Below are positions 44,471 to 58,101 of a stretch of DNA of 64,000 nucleotides, in pieces. The DNA is from Calliopsis andreniformis. Its lineage: Eukaryota; Arthropoda; Insecta; Hymenoptera; Andrenidae. Positions within the stretch are counted from its first letter, which is position 1; each line of letters opens with the position of its first letter. Where the stretch lies: the NCBI RefSeq assembly GCF_051401765.1, contig NC_135071.1, positions 17,896,961 to 17,960,960 of the forward strand. The letters run 5' to 3'. Under the pieces are notes generated by a model. It worked only from the letters and a program-made list of their open reading frames with translations. It was not told where the DNA came from and made no database searches. The position numbers were made by a program, and so were the translations under genes.

Positions 44471-47400
44471 ACTCCATTGACTCCTCTATCCCTGTTCTGG
44501 TAAAGAAAACAAGAAGTACACATCGTCGGCGATTTCCCCATGAATCTCACCAGTGGCCACACCTAATATCTCCCAGGCACCGTGTCGACGATGCATTACG
44601 TCGCCGCAGCGCGGCTAGAAATGATAATGAATACACGCGTCGGTCGTGCGCGAGGTTGTATCTAGTCAGCCGCGTCCGACAGGATGCTTGCTACTCGTCG
44701 CGCTAAATACTTTAACCAAATTGATGGATCCCCGCCGAGGAAACAGCGAACCGAGCAAGAAGCAGAAAGAGGCAGTTTCTGCTTTTTCCAGCGGGGGAGG
44801 AGCAACGACGGTAACGCAAATTGCGCGGGGAAAAAGCAACCCCTTCGAAGGAACGGCTTTAGAGCGAACCGAATCCAGACAACACGACGCCGAACCTCGG
44901 TGAAAAACCTAAGAGTGCATGAATAACCGCGATGGGTCAGCGCGTGCTTGTTCTTCGGGATGGCTCTTCGGGAAAAATGGGCAATTTTCACGGGCTTCTT
45001 GGGATTAAGGAGCGAGAGGAAATGAAAGGCTTCTGGGGAAAGTGGGGTACTACGGAGTAGGTCTTTGTTTTCAAATTACGTTTCGAGGGGAAACTTTCTC
45101 TGTGAAATTCGATTTTTTATCGTGGACAGAGAGAATAGTCTATCACTTGAAGAAGATATCTCGTGTGGAGATTTAAAAAAATCTCCATTAGGGTTTCTCT
45201 TAGAGAGTTTGAAACATGAACTGTGGATCTGTTGTAGAGGACTACTCAACATTCGTGGGCTTCTTTCTACGATGAAAATTAAGTTATTTAGAAGCTTGTG
45301 AGTAATTTGCAGCTCCCCATAGGCTGGTTGGAATTAATGTATAAGTAGAATTAGAATTCTTCTTATTATTAAGCTCCAAATATTGTACAACTCTCCATGG
45401 TCTTCACCATCTGCTCAAGACTTCTCAGAATAATAAAACATACATTTATCACATTCCTGCAGGTTGGCTCGTTCGATATTCCTTCCAAGGGGGGATTTTC
45501 TAAGAGAGTCTAAGGGAGGGACTCGATAGCGACGATTTTACCACGAAGAAGATTCCCACATGTAACGTTGCTTCCGTACGCTCGCGGGGTGATTCGGAAT
45601 ACGAATATAAAAATATGTGTCTCGTAAGCGAGTTTTATTTGAGTACGCAAGGACAGAAGGCTGATTTCGTTTCTGTCAACGTCGGGGACGCAATATGCGT
45701 CAGGGGATTCGTATCATTCCCTTTCAGACGCTCTGCTCTACGGGGGGCTTCATAAATTTCAGATCGGCTGCCGTTCCTGCTTTATTTTATCGCGCGCGTA
45801 AATCATTCGGTAATTGAACGATGCGAGAATAGTGGAGCTTCTGACGAATTGGGAGACGGAGGAAATGGAGATACAGCGGGCCTCGAATTCGAGGATAGTC
45901 CAAATCTGTGATCGAGGGGAAACATTTTCCACCTCGATGGAAATCGTTCGAAATCTCTTGCGCTTCTTCCAACTATAATATTACAACATTCTAAGTAAAT
46001 ATTTTCAGAAGACAAATACTGTGGATATATTCGTACCACTTACAGTGATAATAATGTTTAGTGATTAATTCTACTTTCTTCATTTATTTTAAAATTCTGT
46101 AGTGCTAAAGGACCTCATCGATGCTCAACTTATCCCTCAAATATACAATATTCAAATATACCCTTTAATTATAACTACAAGAATGAAGGAAAAGAGCATA
46201 GTAGTACAAAGGTATATAGTAGAAAATAGTAAACAGTAAAAAAGTAAAGAGTATCCTCCTTGAACCACATCTTTCATCGTCCTCTAGATCACATAGAAAT
46301 ACTTTCTCTTGCAAATACAGCCATTGAACGACGAGAACCGTCTCTCCTTTCAGTCACAATAAAATCTAAAAAGCCCACAGCTCATTCACAGCGTTTCATC
46401 GAACCTGTTTCGCTCACGTTGCATCTCCGTGTGACCATCAGATCGGCTGTATTTCGAAAGGCGCGCGAATCGTGGTGAAGCTCGAAATACGTAATGGAAA
46501 CAAAGCTGCGCGTTATTTCACGGATCTCGCCTAGTGGGGAGGGAAAACGGTGGTTAAAAGCTATCCACATTTTTCGGGATTATATCGTTATTTGTTGAAC
46601 TGGCGTTCTTTCAACGCGCGATCCTTTGTCCCCCTTCAACCCTCTCTTCCCTCTCTATCTAGCGTATTGCACATGGCAAATTGCTGGAAAGTCGCACAAT
46701 GCCTCGTAAAAAATATGTTTATGCGCGGCATTTTGTTTTTTTTTAATTCTTCAAGCGTTGGACTGTAACACTTCCGTTTAATTCACGCCTATTCGACTGT
46801 TTCCTATCGCATTGTCACGAAATATCGCTTGGAAAAACGTGAAACGAAGTAAACGTGAAAGGGTGGGAAAGGGACGGGCGGCATTTTTCGTCGATGAATT
46901 TTCCATAGACATGTCGAGAGTGGAGAAGGCAGGAAGGTCGATTGGTGAGTTCGCGAATTGGGAAAACAAGGAGGGGAAGAAATTAATTGAATTCGAGTTA
47001 AATGAATAACACATTAATCGAAAGTCGCGTGACATCAGCTGGCCTGGAGCGGAATAAATCGAGCTGCTCTAAAGCTTTCGCGCGGAGGAAAATTGAAAGA
47101 GATTTGCGATAAGGTCGTGCCGCGAGTGAACTATGCAAATGAGGAAAAAAAGGACGCGTGTGTTAAAAACGCGTATTATGAAGGGTGATTATTTTTGCAT
47201 CGTCGAAGTTGGAGGTTTCGAGCGAGAAGTGTTGAGGAATTAATTGGACGATGGAATTTTCGATATCTGACATGGATGTTGAGCTACTTGTGAAGTTTTA
47301 GTGACTGAAGTTTGTTTTTTAAGGCTGGAAGTATAATGGAATGGAAATTGAAAGTTTGCTGAGAATTAGGATGCCTAGTGTGGGTAGGAAAAAAGAATTG

Positions 47401-50217
47401 GCGAGTGGATCAACACCATTTTTGCGCTCCCGTGATATTTCTCCATTTTTATCTGCGAAAAGAGACCCTTGTGAGTTTAATTGCAAAGAAAATTACACCA
47501 TTACAGTGCTTCGAACTTAATTAGCAAGTTCTGGATAATTTTCAGCTTTTTGCGAATTTTTGTTCCTCCTAGAATGTTTGTCGCTCGTGGAAAGTTTCAA
47601 AATATGGTATCTGATATAAAAAATATTAGATGGGGTTGTAATTAAGAACTAATTTAATTTGATTTGTTAAGAAACCATAACAACGCAAGAACTACAGGCT
47701 AGTTAATTAATAATTAACTGAAGTATAATGGTCCTTTGGAGGAAGAATAAGTTTCGATGAATTTTATGTTCAATCGTCCAATGAGGTAACGAGAATTTTT
47801 ACGACTATGCATTTCCTTAGCTTTATTACGAGAATTCTAGTCATTATGATTTAATAATTTACCGACGTAATTAACTATTTTGCTAACTTAACATACTAAA
47901 TGGTCTTCCATTCATCTTAAAGGGGTTTTGGAATTACCTATCGTTTGTTAGTGTAACGTGTATTAAAAAATAATAGGTTTCCTGTTTTGTAACAATTGCA
48001 GGTGTTAGAACATGTTCCCTTCAAGAGATATAAAAAATTGTTTCTGGTGTTAGTACATCCTTTTTATAATTCCAGCGTTGTTAACTGGGAAATGTTAAGT
48101 GAGCTTAATTATACATATCGTATATTAGTATATTATGGCTTACGAATTAACGTGATTTTAATAATAAATTTCTTAGAGTACTGTTACGCACTGCTACTTT
48201 TTATATAACCTAATGACATTTTATTATCTCCCATAAAGATTCGTCAACTCGTGGGCACAGAGAAATTTTGCAGTATTATCATACATGTAATTAGCATCAG
48301 CATGTTTTATACAGAAAATAATAGAATAGTAATGTCTCACAGTAGGAAATAAAAAAAGTTCTATTGAAAATTCTGATTCCAGACTCGTTACTCTAACAAA
48401 CTTGAATACTCTAAAAATCTGACTAATTTGCAATGATAAGGCTTGATTAAATTGTCACTCATGTCAGGATAATTAACGAGTACCAAAACGTTCCACAATG
48501 AAAGTTGAATCAAAGGCTTATTTTTTTTTCATTTTTGAGAAATAGGAAAATGTGGCATAATTCAGTTAGAGTTGAAGTACATTCCCTTTTTAATGCGCCG
48601 TTTAATGAAAGACTAATGAGAGATGAGGGTAGCCTAATAACACAAATGTGACCAAATGTGATGGTTTTCCACCAGTGGGAAAGGGATGAAACGAGGTGGA
48701 GGGATGAAGCGTCACGAGGTGTCAGATCGAAAGGGCGTTTTTTCATTTCGGAAATGTCACTATTGCAAATAAATTAAATGAGCGCGTGGATGTTTATCTA
48801 GAGATTTAATGTTATTTCAGGGGTGGGTGTTCAGCCAAATATTTCTATCCATTTAATTCCCATAAATGAAAGTCTCTCCTTTAGTTTTTTAATAATATTT
48901 CTCGAATTTTGTTATCGATGTTACGGATATTTTTAAAAAATCTAGATTATTAATATTATTCTTTTTTTGTTCTAGGTATGTATATTTTTCTGTGGATTCC
49001 AATTACCCGAGGGATGATATCAGCTATCAATTTCTCTGAATATTCTACTGTAACGGTATGGAAAAGAAATACAAAAATTTGTTATCTGTTAATTGAAAGG
49101 TGTTCGTTTACAATATTACGTTCACCACGATGAATAGTTTTCGTTCATTACGTGTTTAATAAATACTTACAGTTCTCTGAAAGGATGCATCACATCCGTT
49201 CTATTTAAAATATAGTTTGCATAGGGTGTAATTATATTCCAATATTGGCAAGGCATGCAGCGCTAAAGTTACTTACAAAAAGTAGAGTTTAATTTTCTTT
49301 TGGTCATCACCGTAGCATCATGAGCACTTTTGTAGTCTCGTATTTCATAATTTTTACGATCCCTTTCAGAAGAAAAATGTCTTGTCTTTATAGACCATCT
49401 CTAACGAATGGAAAAAGATTAAAATAAATACGAGTGAACGGAAACAGCAGAATAAAAAATTAGTTTTGTAGCTTTCTTGCGAGCTCGCGACAGGATATGC
49501 TCGCCAAAGTCAGACTTCCTTCTCATTATTTTCATAGTATACATTATCACATCTTTTCTTTGAAAACACACAGCACGTGTGCTCGAAGACGCGAAGTTGA
49601 AGTCTTCCCAAAGGAAGCGAACAGAATGAGCGGAAAATACGTTTGACAAAGTAGAAATGCTTTATTAATACCGCATAAAGCGGTAATTATCGCTGGCGCG
49701 TTTATTCTTTTTACTGGTGAAAAAGTGTCGGTGCATTTTTCACCCTCACTCGTGCGTTTCCAAGAAACGAGAAAGGGTCTTTTCCTAGCTCGTTTATGCG
49801 CCTCAGCAGCGTGCGAAAAAGTTGCACTGCCGTGTCCCTCCTGAGTCGCCACTATTTCACGAAGGGTCGACTGCTGCACCGAAAACCTTGGAAGGTTCAA
49901 GGAAGAGTCAAGGTGAGGGCAACCCTCCCTCGATTCCTGTTTTCCATCGAGATATCAAGCACTTGTCATTTTCGAGCCACTCAGTCCGAATGTCGCTGAT
50001 GTAAAATAGGTCAGTGATCATTAAGTATTCCGAATACTGAATCGTGTTGCAAGAGCTACTGACTCTTTGATGATAGGATGGATCCTCTATCCCAAAGTTT
50101 CGCCAGATCGGGCAATTAATGTTGAAGTGTTCTTCGCGAAGAATGTTTTAAGTGGGGCTCCTAACACAGACGTAAAGTTCGAAATTTACTGCTTGGTTAT
50201 TGGGATAATTGCAAGAG

Positions 50218-50320
50218 TATAAATATCAGGATGTATAGTGGCTTGCAGAGACAGACCAGGGAACCTGAGACGAACGCAAGTAGCTTGGAAAGTGATACTC
50301 TTAGGAATGTACAGTGAGTG
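50218..50320 (+). promoter_or_regulatory. Candidate TATA promoter inside the presumed intron
   Basis: GTATAAATATC is followed by about 90 nt of leader and ATGTACA before GTGAGT, which would be a 7-nt coding start and a good donor. An alternative first exon is possible, but nothing downstream confirms it. Confidence 0.2.
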
Positions 50321-51280
50321 TCTTTTTGTTACTTGGTATCTGGCTGCGGTTATTTTAGAACATTGTTGATTCGAAGCGAGTACAGGATGAATAAATTAAT
50401 TACCTACGGTTAATGGATCATTTTATTACGCTCTTAGAACGAAGAATTCTGTTGCAACAGATAATGTAGGTTTTTTGCTAGATATTTTCACTTGACAGAG
50501 CAGGATTTTTTGAAGAAATGGTTCAAGATATTATTCGAGGGATGGGAGATAGTTATAAGTATAAGAAGAGTAGGATCTGGACTAACTGAGTCATCATGCA
50601 TGACGTTTGGTAGATACTTGAGGCCTTGGCTGAAATTTTAAATACGATTTAAGTCTGACTATACTAGGTGGGATCACTTAAAATTTTTAAAGCCTTCAAA
50701 TTTTCGAATATTTAATTTACACATTGTCCAAGTCCTCTTATATAATTTTTTCAATTTTCTGAATTCAAATTCCTGGAAATTCGTATTTAAACTCCGGGTG
50801 AAGATATCTGGTACGATAAGGATTAATAATAGTCTGTAAAAAATAATTAGAAGAAGGCCATTGACTCTAAGCTGAACAGGATGAGTTTAAAACACACCAC
50901 ATCCTGTTTTCATAAATACAATACTACTCCAATCCCAAAGAACTCGAGTAATAATAAAATATCATCGTTAGGTACTAAACAGACTCAAGCATCCTCCACA
51001 CGTGACTTGCCCCGAGGCATCGGGGCTCGTGATGGGACCAGATCATGTCGAATCGCTTCGACTCTCCCTCAACCTTCAAACAGTCAAAAAAGTTCAAACG
51101 AATTGAGTCACAATTTTGCAAGATGATCAAAAAATTGAGATACACTGTCCCCTAAAAACCAGCAGAGACAGAAGTCGAAAATAACTCCACCTGCTCCCAA
51201 GCCCTTCACTTTCCCCAAGGCAAGCTTAGAAAAGAAAAAAGAAGGGACAGTGTCTCAAACCTCGTCCAAAAACCTACAAC

Positions 51281-52400
51281 TCGATCCCCTCCCCCAGCCT
51301 CCCTCCAATCCCCAGCTGAAACCCGCGTCTCCGTATGCAAAGCTGCACGCCCAACGCAGACCTCTCCAGGTCCACCGCGGAACTCCCTAAAACCAAACAG
51401 CAAACGTCGTTCCGAGGCTCTGCAAACACCGCCTCACCGCTCCTCCCGAGCGTCCACTGTCGCGTGCGGCACATGGCTCGCGCGAGCAGCGTGCCCGCGG
51501 TCGCGTTGCCCTTCGCCGCCGCCCACTGCCGCCCATCGCCGCGGAAAGAAGCTTTTCCCGCGGAAGTCTGATCGGTTCCCCAGAGGGAAAAAGAAGTTGA
51601 AGGTAAATCCAGGCAGGTTGGCGTGTGCACACGGCGGCAGACGATATTGGCGTGCGCGTTGGTAGCTCCAGGGTCGGCGGTCCAGCCGCCAGAGCGGAAG
51701 AGGGAAGGTTACGGGCAGGGAGGGAGCAGGAGAAAGAGGAAGAGGAGGAGGAGGAGGAGGAGGAGGAGGAGGAGGAGGGGAGGCAGCAGCAGCCGGAAGC
51801 AGAGAAGGGAAAGGTTGGATGGTTAGGTCGCTGGAGTTGCGGTGCTGCGGAACTGCGGAGCCGCGGGGGGGTGTCGACGTGCGAGGGTGGCGTCGCGAGA
51901 GTGGGTCGGCCGTGACGTCATAGCTATGGGGAAGATCGATCCGGGATTCGCGGTCTGCCCGAGGGCGCAGCAGCACCTACACCCTCGCGCTCAAGCCGCC
52001 TGGAAGTCTCTGCTCCGTCGCTCTCCAACCTGGCTCCACCCTAGGACACCACGCGGCACCGAGCGCTGCCTCGGAGGCGACCACGCTGCCTGCCTAAGGG
52101 GATCTCCGACGACCTCCCTTGCGGCTCTCGCGCCGCGCTTCGAACTTCCTCCCCCTCTCCTCTGAAGCTATGCACCCACGGTCTGCGTCGCGAAAGGGGG
52201 CTGATCTCTCGTCGATCAGCTTCCCTGGGACGCGACTCGGCCCTCTTGATATCGGACGCTCGATCATTCGGTAATTGTTCACCCCTTCGGCCACTCGAGC
52301 TTCCCTATTTTTCGACGCGCGCTGCGAACGGAGTCTGGTTTCAAAGTGCAAACGAGGGAGGGCTTTCGTCCTTGCGCTGGGTTAGGGGTTTTGGTTTTAG
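51281..52400. promoter_or_regulatory. CpG-rich block with CRE palindrome
   Basis: GC- and CpG-rich block isolated in AT-rich DNA. It holds a perfect CRE (TGACGTCA, 51913-51920) and a polypurine (GAG)n tract. Open frames on both strands are GC artefacts or low complexity (the proline run on the minus strand is the (GAG)n tract). It may be an alternative promoter and first exon of the gene starting at 26359, or the promoter of another gene. Confidence 0.4.
51729..51782 (+). repeat. (GAG)n polypurine tract
   Basis: About 50 bp of nearly perfect GAG/GGA repeats, all purine on the plus strand, within the CpG-rich block. Confidence 0.9.
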
Positions 52401-55400
52401 GAGGGGAAGTTAGAGGTGCGAGTGGTGGGGTTCTGGGGAAGGGCGAGAGTGGTGATTTGTGGAGGATGGGGTTGTTTGGGGACAAGAATTATTGAGAGTT
52501 TAGAGAGGTGTTTTGGGGGCAGTTTGAGAGGAGTGGGAGGGGTAGGGGTTTGTTTGAGTTTTTGGGAAGGCTTTGGTTGGAGGTGTTGTTTATGTTGGGG
52601 GTGGGTCGAGGGATGGTGGCATAGGAGTTGGAGGAATTTTTGAGTAGGCTCTTGTTTATTGAATTTTGAGAGTCGACTGAGTTATTTCACTCAGTTTCGA
52701 GGTTTGAAGTTTCTCTGGTGGTTTATTGTGAATTGAATATTCTTTTATTTGTTCTGAGTTTGAGTAAGTATTTAGAACCTCCTTCTAATTAATATACCGT
52801 CAAAGGAATATTTGTTTCCATCATAGACTCGGGAATCTACTCAGCTAACGAGCTTATAACGACGCAGGAAATATTTTTCCAAGTCCAGTTTATGCATCGA
52901 TAATTCGTATCTCTCTCATCACTTGCAATAACGAAACGTAATTAAAGAGAAATTTCAACTAATTTCAAGAACCAGAGACAACAACCTTGACTCCAGAATG
53001 AGAAAGCACTAGACCACATTTTGAATCCAAAAAAGTTTGAGAGAAGCTTTCCAGCTCATCCATCATAAATTAACATATTTTAAAACACTTGGCCGCTTTT
53101 CTGCAGCTTCTCCTCAAGCACAAGGGAATTGCTAATCGTTTATCCTCGTTGATCATCATCGAAACACTGAGAGTCTCATAGGACACTTTTGCCATTAAAA
53201 GTTTGTATAGTGCCAGTAACTATACGACCCTCGAGGCCAGTTGATTTTCCCTATCTGTAACACTAAGATCAAAACGGTTTTCGATACCGTGCAACCAGGT
53301 CGTAATATTAAGTACGTTTGAACATGTTTGTTCTGTATTTGAGTTGTTTCATGTTTTCACGATTGAAAGCTTCGATGAAACGATGATGTATCGTTGCTTT
53401 GTGCACCTTTCCCGAAGGTCGATACCAATTTGTCCCATCCACTTGTCTCGATTTTTATTTGTCGACCTCGAAATGTTATCAACGCTGTCGCTTTGCATTG
53501 CATTTGGTTGGTGGGGGGCGGGGGAGCTCGGCGAGTGACGTTTTCGAGTAGATCAGTTTGACGAAGTTGCAGCGAAAATTCTGGGTATTGGTGCATCGTT
53601 GACCCAATTTCGGTTAACCACGCTTTGAAATTATTGAAGATCAAATTGACTCGAAATAACATGTTTCGTATCACAGTGGAGGAAACTTATTCTGTTCTCG
53701 TGTTAATGCTCTCTGGGTATATAGAGCTGCGGCAGGTATTGCTTGATTACAATCTGGAATACAATTAAACAATTCTGATTTCTCACAGAATTGATCAAAC
53801 TTGGCAAAAGAATTATCTTCATATTTTTATAAATATTAAGGGTAGGAATTCAGTGTTCTAAAAAACTGCAGCATTCTAAATTGAATTTTCTGCAGTTTAA
53901 AAATTCTTTAATCTCAGTATTTGCTAAAACAAATTGATTTTCCATTTTTTTAAAGTCCCCATTTATTTCGAGTCTTTTTTTTTTAAATTCCTGATTTAAT
54001 TTCAGAAGCCTTGTTGAGATTTTTTGCAGCTCGCTACCACAAATTGAGACTTAATTGCGATCCTATAAATATCACCATCGTGCGTGTGCAAACCGACTGC
54101 GATCCCATGGGCAGTCGTGCAAGGGATTAGAGCAAACGTATAGTTGCTCGCTGATCGTACAAATGTTCATTAGAATAAGCATTCACTCTGGTACGACGAG
54201 ATATAGTTAGGAACTAAATGCGTCCAATAGTCTGTAAATCGAAACTCGTGCAACGAGAATTTACATCACCAAACCGTTTTAACTGTTAATCGCAACAGTT
54301 AGTTTAAACTGCCATTTGTTAAGCACTAATAATTTGTATCTTACGTATGAATCAATAATTTATATCTTTCCTTATTTCTAAGCGAAGGAAGGTTCACAAT
54401 TTTTTATCCTCTTCTTATTTCCCAATTTTTTGCGACTGAAATTCGCTTCCCTTTTACTCACTGTGGAAATTAAATTTTCTAAGATCCCGAGTTCCAAATT
54501 ACGCGCATTTCTATTCAAGATAGCCTTCTACGATAGAAAGAAAAAATCTCAGAGTTGTCCTCGGGGAAATTTCGCATAAAATCCGTTTCGACAGACAATG
54601 CGTTCCAGTGGAACTCGTATCGAGCAGAAAATTGCATGGAAAGAGAAAGTATCAAGGAAGATTCGAGGATGTATGTAAAAGGGTAAAAGTTGTGGTGTTC
54701 AGACTTCAGAGTAGCTTTCAAGGGCTAATATATTTATAGACTCCCCTTCGATGTAACTTCTGGAGTTAGTTCATCGTTGACCGTCACCAAATATTGATCT
54801 GAGCAAATATTCGAGAGCCTGGTTGACTCGAAAAATGCACAAGTTATCCCTAAGAATGTAAACTTCACACAGCTGGCTTGAATCATATTTCAAATAATTT
54901 AGACTAGTTTTTAAAATTAAAAATGATTTACCATAATCGTACGATCAAACAAGCACGCCTTTCTGGATTTAAGCATAGCTGATGTTACTACCAGTAATCA
55001 TCTTCGAGGCGTCATAGTATAATAAAAGCTGAGCCACATTCTTTAATGGAAAGAATTCAACCTCACCAAAACTTCAGCAGAGATTGAATCACTGTTTCGA
55101 GGAATCAGTATAAGTGTATTGAAATTTTATTAATCAGTCAACTCTGACAATTTCTGCCATTTTCCAGGAATGATTTTTCACATCGCCAATCGGTCAGAGT
55201 CACTGGTACAATTGGTATTGCTGACGCGACCGAAGAAACAATTCATTCGGCTTCTGATATTGTTCGAATTGGTCGAGGCAAGATTACTGGAGATTTAGAA
55301 GTTTCCCTCGGATTAAAGTTGTTTTATTCGCCTCGAATCGTCGGAGAAATTCTATTACCGAGGGCTCCATCAGTTGGAAAGTTATTTGTAAAAACTACGG

Positions 55401-55681
55401 CCCTACGTGTGGAACTAGTTAAACGTCTTAAATGTATCGACGCCCTCGCCTTTTTCTTGCCTCGGATTTCTCTCCCTATTCCCTGGAAAAGTTTCTCGCT
55501 GCATAAGAAAGACTTTGCCTGTAGTAAACACGTCAGGATTAAATTGCGAGAGCGTATCGATTCGCAGAAATCGTCAGGCTGGATGAAATGAAGGATATAA
55601 AACGCTCCCCCTCACGTTTCGTTTTATTTCGACCGTTCATGTTCGACGATTTATTAATATTTTTGCATTCTGCCCGTTGCC

Positions 55682-55729
55682 GATATTAACATTTACTCTC
55701 CACTCGAGAGTATGTTAATATTGATCGAT
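55682..55729. repeat. Compact inverted repeat
   Basis: CGATATTAACATTTACTCTC and GAGAGTATGTTAATATTGATC pair around a CACTC loop with one small bulge. AT-rich ATTAATATTAAT runs follow. Confidence 0.5.
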
Positions 55730-57661
55730 GAAACAACAATGTTAATATCAATATTAATATTAATATTTGTTACGCTCGATGTTTACACGAATATTGTCAA
55801 TACTGTGATGGTCCCTCTGAATTCTGAATAGCTCTTTTCGGGGTTTTTTGAAAACATTGAAATTCATCTCTCTTGTTCCCAATAAATATGCAGAAAACAA
55901 AAAGCAGGGGGAAATCTTGAGTCTTTGGGAGAAGACTTGACCCAATATAATATACCCCAATGACTCAGAAGAGAAAAGAGACTCAAAGTATCTCAAAGTC
56001 CTCAGAAAAGTTCAAGAAACCTCACTATCTAAAAGAAATGTGCGTCTGAACGTTACGAGTCCCCTTTCATCATACCCAGTAATCAGGAACGCTATCATCA
56101 GCAGGACGAAACGCACCCAGCAAGTAGGACTGATCAACAGAAGTCTCGAAACCAGTTCCATCGAGCCTACCAACAGCGCCGCGGAGTGACATCAGGCAAA
56201 GTGTCTAGCAATGAAGCAGAAAGGAGCGAAGCCACCGCGGGCTAAGTCCCATCGGTATCTGTCAAGAAAGCAAGACACGTCTTCTGATCCCAGGAACAGG
56301 AACACGGTCGTTCTCGTCGGTAAACAGACCAAAGGCCTGAAGTTTGCTGCCGTGGCTTGTGACGCTATTAAGGGATATGTCTGCGGGTGGATCTTTTACT
56401 CGATCCCTCTATATCGCCTCGCTAGCTCTCCTTTCGCTCGTGAGCCCTTACGCCTCGCTGCTCCAAGCGGCACAGTGTTCCAACATAGCGGAAATTATAT
56501 TTCGTCTTAAGAGTGTGAGTAATTGAGGACCAGTGAGGTTATTTAAGAATACAAGAGATTTTCTGTTTCAAACATGATTATTTGTCAGAGTGAATATTTT
56601 AATTATCGTTACCTCGTGGAAAGAAGTTGAATACTGAGTTTGCTAAAGACATTTTGAAGGGCCAGTCTTCAGTTTTCACAAGCTTAAGTTGAATTTCCAT
56701 GAAGATGTTTCTACATTAAGAAGCAGAAGGGAAAATGAAAGTAGCTTTTCTCTAAAAGATTTTAAAAATTCAAGAGACTGTAGTTTCCTTAAATATTTTT
56801 TTTCTTCTCGAAAATTACGAAGTATTTAAAGACTGAAGTCTAGAATTCAGAAAAGTCTTGAAAAAAGTAGCTCTGCAATTTTTTATCGCCGAGTTATTCC
56901 ACTTTGGAACGCAAAAGAGAATGAAAAAAGGTAGACTCTGTCTTCCCCCACTCTCTTATTTTAACTAATACAAAAATAGTCGAAACCCTGTGCTCCATCG
57001 AAGTCAGCCTTTAATGCCAGTCTTGTCCTGGGCTTCCTTCGAACAGCAGGCGATCCTTAGAACCACCGACGAACACGCGGTACAATCAATTACCAACGAA
57101 GCTTCTTTCCCACTGGTCCCCTTAGTTTCGCGCGAAACGACGCGTCATTTGAGTTCGACGACGCAGTTCTGTCGTTCCTGAACGAGGATAACGTCGATAG
57201 CTGGAGCGTTAAGGGCACGTGGACCAGGTTGATGGCTGCGCCTCAGAATTAGGCGCAACTTGGCTCGAATGCTCTCGCTTGACACGACCGCGGTGAAAAA
57301 GGAGAGTTACGTGGAACGACTGCCGCGGAAATAAAGCTGCGGAAGTTAGCTGTATCTACCCAATGGCAACCGTGAATAAAAGTAAGAACCGTCGCAGATG
57401 CGAGCGAGCTGATTGCTAGCGGGAAGAGGTCACTTGGAGGCAAACTTCTGAGGGGCGCGGGAGCAGAGGTAGAACGGGGCGAGAGAAATTGCTCGAGAGT
57501 AAATTAAATTGTTTTTTAACTTTCAAGCTTGTGATTTTTGACTTTCGGGGGTGCTTCGCGATGTGTTGACTATTTGGGGTTGATGGCTTAGTGGCTTAGA
57601 CTTCATTTTTGGGGACGAATTTATGGCTTTTTTTATGAGGAATCAAGACAGAAGAATGCAC

Positions 57662-57740
57662 TATCGGTGTCCCGTGAGAAGTCTCCTGGATAGCGTTAGG
57701 AGCAGTGCTGTACAGAGGACTTCTCATGGGTCGCGTATCG
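57662..57740 (+). ncRNA. Candidate pre-miRNA-like hairpin
   Basis: CCCGTGAGAAGTC (57671-57683) pairs with GACTTCTCATGGG (57718-57730), 13 contiguous pairs including one G-U. The stem continues inward (CCTGGATAGCGT with GTGCTGTACAGAG) with two mismatches and a few G-U pairs to an 8-nt loop (57697-57704). Outward it continues with partial pairing. This gives about 26 bp of stem in an 80-nt fold, the size and shape of an insect pre-miRNA. It could also be a palindromic MITE remnant. I cannot match it to a named miRNA. Confidence 0.45.
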
Positions 57741-57780
57741 TGTTAGTATTAGTTGCAACACTGAAGGACTAGGAATATAA

Positions 57781-58101
57781 GGTGTCCACCCTGAAGCAAG
57801 TCACCTAATCTCCTCTGTTTTTAATAACACTTCTTTGAATAGTTTCAAAGAAGAAATATTTTCTATGGAGTATCATCTTTCTTCACTTCTTTAAAATTCT
57901 GTGTTTTAACACATTCAAGACCCGTGTATTTTACCAACACTGTTCTTAGCGGCTGGCTACTGTCTTTCCAGCACAAAAATGATTCACATGTGTCCTTAGC
58001 TAATCAGGAGAACTATCCTTTGACTCAATAAGTGGGTAATTGGACTCAAATATGTTAAAAACAGAGGAGCTACCTAGGTGGCCAGCTTCATCTTAGACAC
58101 T
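57781..58101. mobile_element. Inverted-repeat element of about 320 bp
   Basis: The left arm, running inward, has GGTGTCC, TGAAGC, CACCTA and CTCCTCTGTTTTTAA. The reverse complement of the right arm has AGTGTCT, TGAAGC, CACCTA and CTCCTCTGTTTTTAA in the same order and spacing. Terminal inverted repeats of about 47 bp with a non-coding interior indicate a MITE. No target-site duplication is clear. Confidence 0.6.

Larger units (their letters stand above)
38401..51280 (+). other. Presumed large intron, part 2
   Basis: No coding exon recognised. It contains the simple repeats listed separately and a 14-bp perfect palindrome, TTCTTCGCGAAGAA, at about 50131. A plus-strand frame of 153 codons (39944-40405) is Ser/Leu-rich with no motif and was not annotated. 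Confidence 0.4.

Noticed and set aside
51434..51976. Minus-strand frame with a long proline run
   Set aside because: The proline run is the (GAG)n tract read in reverse. The rest is low-complexity and unlike any family I know.
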